Below, piece by piece: positions 1-6,449 of a stretch of DNA of 14,904 nt. A program made the position numbers and the translations under genes. The DNA is from CANKHA01 sp034668785 (GTDB lineage: Bacteria; Pseudomonadota; Alphaproteobacteria; Rhizobiales; Xanthobacteraceae), in NCBI GenBank assembly GCA_034668785.1, contig JAXDOS010000265.1:1-14904 (forward strand), given 5' to 3'. Each line of letters starts with the position of its first letter. The first letter of the stretch is position 1. The notes under the pieces are model-generated. The model ran no database searches. It worked only from the letters and a program-made list of their open reading frames with translations, and had not been told where the DNA came from.

Positions 1-106
1 ACACTCAACAGCCGTAAGGGAGCATAGCCTCTTTTAAAGTAGACCCGAATCTCGAGCGTGACTAAAAGTGAGTCGGGGGTAATACGTTGCGGCGCTTTTA
101 TACGAT

Positions 107-122
107 GTGAGGATAACCTCAC
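107..122. promoter_or_regulatory. Perfect 6-bp inverted repeat upstream of the ClpP-like gene
   Basis: The arms GTGAGG (107-112) and CCTCAC (117-122) are perfectly complementary around the loop ATAA. The element ends 24 bases before the chosen ATG at 147, inside the probable 5' leader. It could be an operator half-site pair or a small leader hairpin. No T-run follows, so it is not an intrinsic terminator. The rest of 1-131 holds no gene that I can support, and no convincing -35/-10 pair was found. The function is inference only. Confidence 0.3.
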
Positions 123-146
123 GCGGGCGCTGTGACAGGGGGAAAG

Positions 147-1466
147 ATGGTGCCACGCCTCTTTGGCGGTATGGCGTTTGCTTTCTGCGCCATGGCCGCC
201 TCAGTCCAGACTTCGTCCGCAGCGGCGCTCGACGCTCGGATGATGCCGATGCGATTTGAATTGCATCAAGAGGGACCTCTCAGCACATGCGGCGACCACT
301 GCCGCACCTGGGTTTCCGCCGTTGGTTCCGTCACGCGCGAATCATCCAGCGATTTCGAAGCCTTCGTCCGCAAGCATCCGATTCAAGGCGGGACCATTGC
401 CTTTAATTCCAGCGGCGGTTCGGTACTCGGTGCGCTAGCCCTGGGCCGGTCTATTCGCCGCCTTGGAATGGCGACGACCGTCGGCGACACCGTCGCGCTT
501 GCTACGGCCGGCTCCGATGACGAGCGCGCCAAGCTTTCCCCGCGCGCCGACTGCGAGTCTATGTGTGCCTTCCTTTTGCTCGCAGGCACGCAGCGCGTCG
601 TACCGCCGGAAGCCCGCGTGCTTGTCCATGAGATTTGGTTGGGCGATCGCCGCGAGGATGCCGCAGCGGCGAGCTACAGCGCCGAGGATTTGGCAATCGT
701 CCAGCGCGACATCGGCCAGTTGGCGCAATACACCGTCGAGATGGGCGGCTCCATCGAGTTGCTGGAAACGGCGCTGCGCATACCGCCGTGGGAACCGATG
801 CGCAGGCTCTCGGATAAAGAGCTTCGCCGCATGGGATTGAACATGGTCGCTGACGCTCCCAGCCAGGAATCGCAGGCCGCGGCGGTCTTGCCCGCGGCGG
901 CAACAAGGATTTCACGGGTGCCGGCTACGGCTGAGCGCGGCTGGAGCGCTACGGAGAAAGCCGGGTTCACAACGCTCATCAGGCGGCATCCATTGACCTT
1001 GGAAGGTGATGAGATTGGAAGCTTTGATCTCATCATTGCTTGCGCCAGCACGCCCGACAGCTACGACGTGACTTATGTGGAGAGACGGAGCGGCGCCGTT
1101 GCGCGCCCGGGCCCCGAGCCGCTCAAACAAGTCGCCATATCCACAGGCCGTAGATCAGTACCGCTTGAGATCATCATGTCGGAAGCGCGCTCGAAGCGTC
1201 CGGAAATAGATTCTGTCGCGCGCGGCATCGTTCCGGCGGCTCTCGTCCGTTCGCTTGCAAGCGAAGGCAGCCACTCGCTGACGATAGCAACCACCAACAT
1301 CAATAATGTCGAGACCACGATCCGCATGGGCAACACGGGGGTGGCGCAGAACTTTCCGCAATTCGCGGCGAGTTGCAGCGACCAACTGATGCGCCGGCCC
1401 GCCGCTCATGCCGAGTTGCTTGGTCCGAAAGCCGACGCCACCGGCAGCATCGCGCAGGCGCAATAG
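147..1466 (+). CDS. Exported ClpP/SppA-like protein with unassigned C-terminal half
   Basis: The 439-residue product starts with a signal-peptide-like stretch: MVPR, then a hydrophobic core to about residue 22, with Ala-rich cleavage around 25-28. I chose ATG 147 because the purine run AGGGGGAAAG (137-146) sits immediately upstream; a GTG at 132 would only add five residues and lacks a ribosome binding site. Residues about 40-235 resemble the ClpP/crotonase-like fold of 'predicted periplasmic' proteins (COG3904 type). A beta strand leads to the N-SSGGSV turn (88-93), then a DCESMCAF segment (135-142) places Ser138 where the ClpP/SppA nucleophile is expected, and VHEIW follows with His161. Cys48/Cys52 (CGDHC) and Cys136/Cys140 could form disulfides in the periplasm. 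Residues about 250-439 match no domain I recognise. The gene converges on the Rieske gene with only 11 bases between the stops. Peptidase activity is not proven; it could be a non-catalytic member of the fold. Confidence 0.8.
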   Translation: MVPRLFGGMAFAFCAMAASVQTSSAAALDARMMPMRFELHQEGPLSTCGDHCRTWVSAVGSVTRESSSDFEAFVRKHPIQGGTIAFNSSGGSVLGALALGRSIRRLGMATTVGDTVALATAGSDDERAKLSPRADCESMCAFLLLAGTQRVVPPEARVLVHEIWLGDRREDAAAASYSAEDLAIVQRDIGQLAQYTVEMGGSIELLETALRIPPWEPMRRLSDKELRRMGLNMVADAPSQESQAAAVLPAAATRISRVPATAERGWSATEKAGFTTLIRRHPLTLEGDEIGSFDLIIACASTPDSYDVTYVERRSGAVARPGPEPLKQVAISTGRRSVPLEIIMSEARSKRPEIDSVARGIVPAALVRSLASEGSHSLTIATTNINNVETTIRMGNTGVAQNFPQFAASCSDQLMRRPAAHAELLGPKADATGSIAQAQ

Positions 1467-1477
1467 CTTACGATTTG

Positions 1478-2764
1478 TTAGACCGACGCGTGGGCTTTGC
1501 CGGGGCGCACCGAAAGCTCCTCTTTGGCCGCCTCTTTAAATGCCTGGTTTGGCGGCAGCACGATAGCGACAGAACGCACCCGCTGATGGGCGGAGTCGAC
1601 GCCGGGAGGCGCCACGCCCTTTTCCTCCAACGCCTGAATCGCGCGTAGCAGCCGATGGCGCGCCATGATGATGCCGTTGTCGGTGGAAACGAGATTCTCC
1701 TTGGACCGGTCGATAATCGGCCCCATGCTTTCCTGCACCGAGGAATCCTGCATGGCGAAACCGGCGACGCCGCTATAGGTGATGCCCGCCTTTTGCGCCG
1801 CGCGGTCGATCAGATAGTCGTTGTCCTTGTTGGCATGGGAGCGCCAGCTGCCCGGCTCATAGATGACGTGCCGTCCCCAGCCTTCCTGCATTGCCTTCAC
1901 CTCGCTGTCCTTTAGCGGGCGGACGGAGTGATAGTCGAAGTTCCAGGCCCAGCAATTCTCGTCGTCGATTGGAATCCAAAAATGTCCGCCCACTGGATGG
2001 TCGCCGCGCGGCGGGATCATGGTGAAAGAGGGCATCACCCACGGTGTAATACGCCAATAATAGTTGCCGTTCTCAGCATTGCGGCGTGCGCCGATGTAAA
2101 GACCGCCGGGGCTTTCCACGACTTCGAAATGCGGCTTGGTGTCGCCGAGATTATATTCGTTACCCTTCGAACCTTTGAACAATGGATCGGCTTCCAGTTC
2201 GCCGCGGTGCAGCCACGACGTATGGCTGGAATCGATGCCGCCTTCCAAGGATTGCAGCCAATTGCTTTCCTGCAATCGCTTGGTGACATAGCGCTGATTG
2301 TCCGGAACCGAGGCGAATTCCCAAGCCGGCAACGCCGGCTGGCGCTCCGCCGGTCCCATATAGGTCCAGAGAATGCCGCCGCGCTCCACCAGCGGATAGG
2401 ACTTCAGCTTGATCTTTTGACAGAAGCCGCTTTCCGCCGGCTCCGAGGGCACATCGATACATTGGCCGGTGTGGTCGTATTTCCAGCCGTGATAGGGACA
2501 GCGCAGGCCGTTCTCTTCGTTGCGCCCGAACCACAGCGACACGCCGCGATGGGCGCAGAATTCATCGATGAGGCCGTAGCGGCCCTGGGTGTCGCGAAAC
2601 GCCAAGAGCCGTTCGGATAGAAGCTTCACCCGCACCGGCGGACATTCGTTTTCTGGCAGCTCCGATGCGAGCAGCGCCGGTATCCAGTAGCTGCGAAACA
2701 ACCGGCCGCCTGGCGTGTCCGGTCCGGTACGAGTGAGACGGTCGTTCTGTTCGGTTTTCAGCAT
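1478..2764 (-). CDS. Rieske [2Fe-2S] non-heme iron oxygenase, alpha subunit (phthalate 4,5-dioxygenase-like)
   Basis: This 428-residue protein has the usual length for the terminal oxygenase of a Rieske ring-hydroxylating system. The N-terminal Rieske domain (about 25-140) shows both cluster-binding boxes: C70-A-H72-R-G and C89-P-Y-H92-G-W, spaced as in the family. The C-terminal catalytic domain has the mononuclear iron site: D178 (the usual bridge to the neighbouring Rieske centre), H181 and H186 in the segment GGIDSSHTSWLH; a later acidic residue such as D340 could complete the triad. Its overall look (RCPYHGWKYD, SLEGGIDSSHTSWLHRG, long C-terminus) matches the phthalate 4,5-dioxygenase/LigX-like branch. 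Such enzymes insert oxygen into aromatic or O-demethylated substrates using electrons from a reductase. No reductase, ferredoxin or beta subunit is nearby. It follows the Fe-S scaffold gene by 74 bases on the same strand, so co-transcription is possible. Only a weak ribosome binding site (GAGAG) precedes the ATG. The substrate cannot be read from sequence. Confidence 0.9.
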   Translation of the reverse strand: MLKTEQNDRLTRTGPDTPGGRLFRSYWIPALLASELPENECPPVRVKLLSERLLAFRDTQGRYGLIDEFCAHRGVSLWFGRNEENGLRCPYHGWKYDHTGQCIDVPSEPAESGFCQKIKLKSYPLVERGGILWTYMGPAERQPALPAWEFASVPDNQRYVTKRLQESNWLQSLEGGIDSSHTSWLHRGELEADPLFKGSKGNEYNLGDTKPHFEVVESPGGLYIGARRNAENGNYYWRITPWVMPSFTMIPPRGDHPVGGHFWIPIDDENCWAWNFDYHSVRPLKDSEVKAMQEGWGRHVIYEPGSWRSHANKDNDYLIDRAAQKAGITYSGVAGFAMQDSSVQESMGPIIDRSKENLVSTDNGIIMARHRLLRAIQALEEKGVAPPGVDSAHQRVRSVAIVLPPNQAFKEAAKEELSVRPGKAHASV

Positions 2765-2838
2765 GGAAACTCTCGCGTAAGTGGAGCGCGGCGAGCCGCG
2801 CGGCCGACATCATATAATCAGGCGGCGGCTCCTACCAG

Positions 2839-3288
2839 TCACCCGGCAGTTGCGGCGCGCCGCTTGCTCTCGATCTGATCGATCGCCGAAACCACCGCGT
2901 CAAAGGTCAACAACGTAGATGCATGACGCGCTTTGTAATCGCGCACCGGCTCGAGCACGGCAACATCCGCCCATTTGCCGGAAGGCGGCGCGCCGTTTTC
3001 CTTGAGCATCCGGCGTACCGTTTCACGCAGGTCGCGCAGTTCGGCAGCCTTGGCGCCGATGACGTTGCGCGCCATAATCGAAGAGGACGCTTGGCCCAGC
3101 GCGCAGGCTTTCACTTCATGGGCGAAGTCGGTGACAACATCGTCCTGCATCGTCAGGTCGATGGTGACGGTCGAGCCGCAGAGCTTGGAATGGGCCGTGG
3201 CCGAGGCGTCCGCAGCCGCAAGCCGCCCCACCCGGGGGATATTCCCAGCCAGCTCCAAAATGCGGCTGTTATAAACCTCGTTCAGCAT
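2839..3288 (-). CDS. IscU/NifU-N-like iron-sulfur cluster scaffold protein, third Cys replaced
   Basis: This 149-residue protein is of the IscU/SufU/NifU-N fold, which assembles [2Fe-2S] clusters from cysteine-desulfurase sulfur. The start is the ATG at 3288, giving MLNEVYNSRILELAGNIP, the typical opening of the family; a much longer open frame extends upstream but would run through folE. Cys37 (SKLCGST) and Cys62 (VKACALGQASSS) match the first two ligand cysteines, including the ACALGQASSS box. At the third site, where IscU has His-Cys before the last helix, this protein has His122-Ala123 (ARHASTLLTFD). The third cysteine is therefore missing, and the protein would need another ligand or act only as a carrier. 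Alphaproteobacteria commonly have such a gene next to folE, from memory. It is transcribed away from folE and towards the Rieske gene. No strong Shine-Dalgarno site precedes the ATG. Confidence 0.85.
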   Translation of the reverse strand: MLNEVYNSRILELAGNIPRVGRLAAADASATAHSKLCGSTVTIDLTMQDDVVTDFAHEVKACALGQASSSIMARNVIGAKAAELRDLRETVRRMLKENGAPPSGKWADVAVLEPVRDYKARHASTLLTFDAVVSAIDQIESKRRAATAG

Positions 3289-3335
3289 GTTAGGCGGCCC
3301 GGCCTTGCCTCGATTGCCTCGTGAACCCAAAGGAC

Positions 3336-3364
3336 TATATAGGGACGACCCGGCGGGAGGATAA
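3336..3364 (-). promoter_or_regulatory. Possible sigma-70-type promoter for the scaffold gene
   Basis: Read on the minus strand, TTATCC (3364-3359) is followed after 17 bases by TATATA (3341-3336). The spacing is ideal but each hexamer matches consensus only partly (3/6 and 4/6). Transcription would begin near 3330 and give a leader of about 40 bases before the ATG at 3288. It lies in the 174-base divergent region between the scaffold gene and folE. Prediction by eye only. Confidence 0.3.
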
Positions 3365-3380
3365 GGATTTCGCGCGGCCG

Positions 3381-3398
3381 CATGGCATGAGAGCCATG
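3381..3398. promoter_or_regulatory. Perfect inverted repeat in the folE upstream region
   Basis: CATGGC (3381-3386) and GCCATG (3393-3398) are perfect 6-bp complements around the loop ATGAGA. It is 65 bases upstream of the folE ATG and just outside the possible minus-strand promoter. It may be an operator or a leader hairpin. No partner regulator is encoded nearby. Confidence 0.25.
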
Positions 3399-3462
3399 TT
3401 CTAAGGAATGCGGCGTCTGTGGCCCGATCCAGGCCGCGCGCTGCCGGACGGAGAGGACCGTT

Positions 3463-4128
3463 ATGGACGCTGTTATTAAGCCTTGGCCGAAGAATTCGCC
3501 CGCAAGCGAGACCCTCTCCGACCACGTCCGCGCCGCACCGCAGCCGGTGGAGCCGCGCCCCTCCCGCGAAGAGGCGGAAGCGGCCGTGCGCACGCTGATC
3601 GCTTTTGCCGGTGACGATCCGGCGCGCGAGGGCTTGGTCGAAACGCCGAAGCGGGTCATCAATTCCTTCGAGGAGATTTACGGCGGCTACCGCGAGTGTC
3701 CGGTGGAAGTGCTCGACCGGACCTTTGGCGAGATCTTCAAATACGACGACTTCGTGCTGATCCGCGACATCTCCTTCAATTCGCATTGCGAGCATCACAT
3801 GATGCCGTTCTTCGGCAAGGCGCATGTGGCTTATATGCCGGTCGACCGGGTCGTGGGGCTGTCGAAACTCGCCCGCCTGGTCGAGGTCTACGCGCGGCGC
3901 TTGCAGACCCAGGAGCATATGACCTCGCAGATCGCGACCGCGATCGACGAAATCCTGAAGCCCCGCGGCGTCGCGGTGATGATCGAGGCCGAGCACATGT
4001 GCATGTCCGTGCGCGGCGTAGCGAAGCCGGGTGCGTCGACGCTGACGACGCAATTCACCGGCTCGTTCCGCGAGAGCGCCGAACAGCAGGTGCGTTTCAT
4101 CACCATGGTGCGCGGGCCGGCGCGATAA
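3463..4128 (+). CDS. folE: GTP cyclohydrolase I, type I (FolE)
   Basis: FolE converts GTP to 7,8-dihydroneopterin triphosphate and formate, the first step towards tetrahydrofolate and other pterins, and also queuosine precursors. The 221-residue protein has the normal core after a loose, Pro/Ala-rich N-terminal extension of about 35 residues. Zinc-ligand positions are intact: C109 and H112 in SHCEHHMMP and C180 in AEHMCM; H111 and H178 match the catalytic histidines of the Escherichia coli enzyme. Other family boxes are ETPKRV (60-65), VGLSKLARLVE (131-141) and RLQTQE (146-151). An excellent ribosome binding site, GGAGAGGA (3450-3457), lies five bases before the ATG and fixes the start. The gene is divergent from the Fe-S scaffold gene, and hisI follows on the same strand after an intergenic repeat. 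The intact Cys/His set means this is the zinc-dependent FolE, not the FolE2 type. Confidence 0.97.
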   Translation: MDAVIKPWPKNSPASETLSDHVRAAPQPVEPRPSREEAEAAVRTLIAFAGDDPAREGLVETPKRVINSFEEIYGGYRECPVEVLDRTFGEIFKYDDFVLIRDISFNSHCEHHMMPFFGKAHVAYMPVDRVVGLSKLARLVEVYARRLQTQEHMTSQIATAIDEILKPRGVAVMIEAEHMCMSVRGVAKPGASTLTTQFTGSFRESAEQQVRFITMVRGPAR

Positions 4129-4135
4129 TTTTGCT

Positions 4136-4223
4136 CGTCATGCGCGGGCTTGACCCGCGCATCCATCCGGCGTCTGAATTCAAACAGTAGCGATGGATTG
4201 CCGGGTCAAGCCCGGCAATGACG
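4136..4223. repeat. Intergenic palindromic repeat pair between folE and hisI
   Basis: Two 32-base arms, 4136-4167 and 4192-4223, are inverted copies of each other matching at about 27 of 32 positions, separated by 24 bases. Each arm begins or ends with CGTCAT...ATCCATC and is itself palindromic: GCGCGGG-CTTGA-CCCGCGC in the first and GCCGGG-TCAAG-CCCGGC in the second. The whole unit can fold into one long stem or two short hairpins. The form is that of the short intergenic repeats scattered through Bradyrhizobium-like genomes (recalled, not searched). A second copy lies at 4735-4820. It starts only 7 bases after the folE stop and runs to the start of hisI, so it probably affects read-through or transcript stability. 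Confidence 0.85.
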
Positions 4224-4235
4224 ATGGGGCAAGCA

Positions 4236-4694
4236 GTGTCCGATAAAACCATTCCATTTTCCGCACGCGGCTCGGCCGACGAGATCGAAGAGGGCGTGGC
4301 TTTTGCGCCAAAGTTCGACGCCGGCGGGCTGATCACCTGTGTCGCCACCGATGCACGTTCGGGCGACGTGCTGATGGTCGCTTACATGAATGTCGAGGCT
4401 TTGCAGAAAACCCTCGACAGCGGCGATGCTTGGTACTTCAGCCGTTCGCGCAAAGCGCTGTGGCGCAAAGGCGAAAGCTCCGGGCATGTGCAGCGCGTGC
4501 TCGAGCTACGCGTCGATTGCGATCAGGACGCGATATGGATCAAGGTCGAGCAGGAGGGGCCGGGCGCCTGTCACACCGGGCGGCGCTCATGCTTCTATCG
4601 CGCCGTGCCGGTCGGCAAGGGTGGGGCGGTGACGCTCGAATTCCGTGATGCGGAAAAGGCGTTCGATCCGGAGAAGGTGTATGGCGAGAAGTGA
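4236..4694 (+). CDS. hisI: Phosphoribosyl-AMP cyclohydrolase (HisI)
   Basis: HisI hydrolyses the purine ring of phosphoribosyl-AMP, the third step of histidine biosynthesis, in the cytoplasm. The 152-residue form shows the whole signature: WYFSRSRKALWRKGESSGH (67-85), the metal-binding DCDQD (94-98), and zinc cysteines C95, C112 (ACHTG) and C119 (SCFY). There is no fused HisE (phosphoribosyl-ATP pyrophosphatase) domain, as expected in alphaproteobacteria. I chose GTG 4236, giving (V/M)SDKTIPFS, because GGGG (4226-4229) sits six bases upstream and it is the first start outside the upstream repeat. In-frame ATGs at 4218 (inside the repeat) and 4224 (one base past it) lack a ribosome binding site and would add six or four residues. 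The gene lies between two copies of the same palindromic repeat. Confidence 0.96.
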   Translation: MSDKTIPFSARGSADEIEEGVAFAPKFDAGGLITCVATDARSGDVLMVAYMNVEALQKTLDSGDAWYFSRSRKALWRKGESSGHVQRVLELRVDCDQDAIWIKVEQEGPGACHTGRRSCFYRAVPVGKGGAVTLEFRDAEKAFDPEKVYGEK

Positions 4695-4734
4695 CATTCT
4701 CGTTGTCGCCATGGACGGGCAAAATCGATTTAAT

Positions 4735-4820
4735 CGTCATGCCCGGACTTGTTCCGGGCATCCACGACTTTTTTTCATTTGAAGCAAGACGTGGATGGCC
4801 GGGACGAGCCCGGCCATGAC
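4735..4820. repeat. Second intergenic palindromic repeat pair, downstream of hisI
   Basis: Arms 4735-4766 and 4790-4820 are inverted copies matching at about 26 of 31 positions and belong to the same family as the element at 4136-4223. Outer ends read GTCATG...CATCCACG. The first arm folds as GCCCGGA-CTTGT-TCCGGGC, and the spacer holds a run of seven T (4769-4775). The T-run is nine bases from the small stem, so it is not a textbook terminator, but the region may still end the hisI transcript. It ends nine bases before the stop of the convergent MaoC gene. Confidence 0.8.
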
Positions 4821-4829
4821 CAATGAGGA

Positions 4830-5315
4830 TTACTTCGCCCGCATCCGCATGAAGGCCTGACGGCGGCACTCGGCAACCAGCGTGCCGTCCTGCTTAAACG
4901 CGCGGTGATGCAATTCGACGATGCCGGCATCAGGCCGTGATTTCGATTCGCGTTTGCCCAAAATCTCCGTCGTGCAATGCACGGTGTCGCCTTCGAACAG
5001 CGGGTTGGGAAACTTCACCTCGGTCATGCCGAGATTGGCAATGGTGGTGCCGACGGTAAGGTCGTTCACGGAGATGCCGATCATCAAGCCAAGCGTGAAC
5101 AGCGAGTTCATCAAAGGCTGGCCCCATTCGGTTTCGGTTTCGCAGAAATGCCGGTCGATGTGCAGCGGCTGCGGGTTAAGCGTCATGTTGGAGAACAGCA
5201 TGTTGTCCATCTGCGTCACCGTGCGGGTAAGCCGGTGCTCGAACAGCTCGCCGATGACAAAGTCCTCGAAGTAGAGGCCACCGCGCTTGTGCCGAACGGC
5301 GGTATCGCTCGCCAT
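4830..5315 (-). CDS. MaoC-like hot-dog-fold protein (putative acyl-CoA dehydratase/hydratase)
   Basis: This 161-residue protein is the size of a single-domain MaoC/R-specific enoyl-CoA hydratase. It opens with LYFEDFVIGELFEHRLTRTV (14-33), the usual first strand and 'G' turn, followed by the hot-dog helix and VKFPNPLFEGDTV near 101-113, the family's second conserved box. In R-specific hydratases the catalytic pair is Asp-x4-His (D-x-N-P-x-H); here the aligned stretch is N47-P-Q-P-L-H52-I-D, so His is kept and the Asp is Asn. Activity as a standard hydratase is therefore unsure; a mesaconyl- or itaconyl-CoA-type branch is possible. The start is well fixed: AGGAG (5327-5323 on the minus strand) is seven bases before the ATG. 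The gene stands alone, divergent from the transglycosylase gene. There is no signal peptide. Confidence 0.88.
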   Translation of the reverse strand: MASDTAVRHKRGGLYFEDFVIGELFEHRLTRTVTQMDNMLFSNMTLNPQPLHIDRHFCETETEWGQPLMNSLFTLGLMIGISVNDLTVGTTIANLGMTEVKFPNPLFEGDTVHCTTEILGKRESKSRPDAGIVELHHRAFKQDGTLVAECRRQAFMRMRAK

Positions 5316-5360
5316 GGAATATCTCCTGGAGACAGGCGGCGGTTTGCGCCTCAGCCTGTA

Positions 5361-5377
5361 TTAACGCCTCATTTACC
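5361..5377 (+). promoter_or_regulatory. Near-consensus CtrA-type box in the MaoC/transglycosylase divergent region
   Basis: TTAA (5361-5364), seven bases, then TTTACC (5372-5377). The alphaproteobacterial cell-cycle regulator CtrA binds TTAA-N7-TTAA(C), so this has one mismatch in the second half. It lies 74 bases before the chosen transglycosylase start. Support comes from two similar boxes before the next gene (6450-6498). Pattern match by eye. Confidence 0.35.
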
Positions 5378-5409
5378 ATAGTAATGGCAGATGGGAGCGA
5401 GGGCGAGAC

Positions 5410-5428
5410 AGCCACGCACCGCGTGGCT
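5410..5428. promoter_or_regulatory. Perfect 8-bp hairpin just upstream of the transglycosylase gene
   Basis: AGCCACGC (5410-5417) and GCGTGGCT (5421-5428) pair perfectly around a three-base ACC loop. The hairpin ends 22 bases before ATG 5451 and has no T-run. It could be a leader hairpin controlling translation, or a dyad bound by a regulator. If translation instead began at ATG 5391 it would be coding, which seems less likely. Confidence 0.35.
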
Positions 5429-5450
5429 CACGCCTCCGCGGCGCTTACCC

Positions 5451-6419
5451 ATGTCGGTTAGTCCGACCACCAATATCAATCCAGCCGCGTCGAAAATTAC
5501 CGGCGCCATCCAGCAGGCCGCGCAGGCCACGGGAGCGAATTTCAACTACCTTTTGGCGACAGCCAAGGTGGAGTCCAATTTCAATCCGGGCGCCAAGGCT
5601 TCGACATCTTCGGCGCGGGGATTGTTTCAATTCATCGAACAGACTTGGCTGTCGACGATGAAAGAGGCGGGCCCCAAGCTCGGCTATGGGCAATATGCCA
5701 ACGCCATCACTAAGACGCCTTCCGGCCGGTTGGAAGTGTCAGATCCCGCTCTGCGCAAAGAGATTTTAAATTTGCGCCATGACCCTGCGGCAAATGCGGC
5801 CATGGCTGGGGCATTTACCCGAAGCAACGCAGCGCTACTCGCCAGCCGGCTCAACCGGCAGCCGAGTGAGGGCGAATTGTATATCGCGCACTTTCTCGGT
5901 GCTTCCGGCGCGGCGAAGCTGATCGCGGGCGCGGCCAAATCGCAGACGAGCGCCGCCGACATGTTTCCTGCCGCGGCCAATGCCAATCGCTCGATCTTCT
6001 ATGACAAGCAGGGGAATGCCCGCACCGCCTCGGAGGTTTATGCGACATTGACCGGCCGTTACGATGTTGCGCGCGCCCGGTCAGTCGCCCCGATCGATGT
6101 TGCCGCGGCTTCGCCCGGCGCGCGGAAAGTCGCCGCCGCCGTTCCGGATACCGCCGGGATTGCCAATGCATTTGCGGCCAGCCAACCGCTTCCGGCGCGG
6201 GCTGCAAATGCCGAGCCGATATTCCAGGCGTTATTTCACACGAGCGAGCGGCGCCAGGCCGTGGCTCCCAAGGTCAGCCAGTTGTGGAGCGCTCCCGGCT
6301 CGGCCGCAGCGCCTCCCACCGGCTCGCCGGACACCGTTACTCCACGCCCAAGCGGTGGCGGTACATTCGATCTGTTTCAGGATATGCCGGCCAACATGCG
6401 CAGCCTGTTCGGCACCTAA
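5451..6419 (+). CDS. Lytic-transglycosylase-domain protein (SLT family), no signal peptide
   Basis: The 322-residue product carries a transglycosylase SLT-like lysozyme domain at about 14-155. The catalytic glutamate is E41 in AKVESNFNP, followed by the expected serine-rich S-S-A-R-G-L-F-Q-F motif (53-61) and, after it, a helical stretch ending AHFLGASGAAKL (146-157). Such enzymes cleave the MurNAc-GlcNAc bond of peptidoglycan. The second half is Ala/Pro-rich and low in complexity and ends with an LFQDMPANMRSLFGT tail (308-322). There is no N-terminal signal peptide, so export would need another route, such as a flagellar-type or other secretion apparatus. I chose ATG 5451 (MSVSPTTN); an in-frame ATG at 5391 would add 20 Arg/Pro-rich residues and run through the hairpin at 5410-5428. 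No clear ribosome binding site marks either start. The DUF2336 gene follows on the same strand after 140 bases. Confidence 0.85.
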   Translation: MSVSPTTNINPAASKITGAIQQAAQATGANFNYLLATAKVESNFNPGAKASTSSARGLFQFIEQTWLSTMKEAGPKLGYGQYANAITKTPSGRLEVSDPALRKEILNLRHDPAANAAMAGAFTRSNAALLASRLNRQPSEGELYIAHFLGASGAAKLIAGAAKSQTSAADMFPAAANANRSIFYDKQGNARTASEVYATLTGRYDVARARSVAPIDVAAASPGARKVAAAVPDTAGIANAFAASQPLPARAANAEPIFQALFHTSERRQAVAPKVSQLWSAPGSAAAPPTGSPDTVTPRPSGGGTFDLFQDMPANMRSLFGT

Positions 6420-6449
6420 GCAGCTTATTGTTGACGTGTTTTTTGGCCG

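Noticed and set aside
1928..2620. A 230-codon plus-strand open frame opposite the Rieske gene
   Set aside because: Antisense to a gene with all Rieske and iron-site motifs; low-complexity product with no family look.
2765..2838. Search for a yidD gene, which I recall near folE in relatives
   Set aside because: The gaps here are too short, and no such product is encoded in the folE neighbourhood.
2839..4053. A 404-codon minus-strand open frame running through folE
   Set aside because: Only its last 149 codons (from ATG 3288) show a family match; the rest is antisense to folE, whose zinc-ligand and catalytic motifs are intact.
4741..4775. Hairpin plus T-run as an intrinsic terminator after hisI
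   Set aside because: The seven-T run begins nine bases after the stem, and the stem is part of the repeated palindrome; reported only as part of that repeat.
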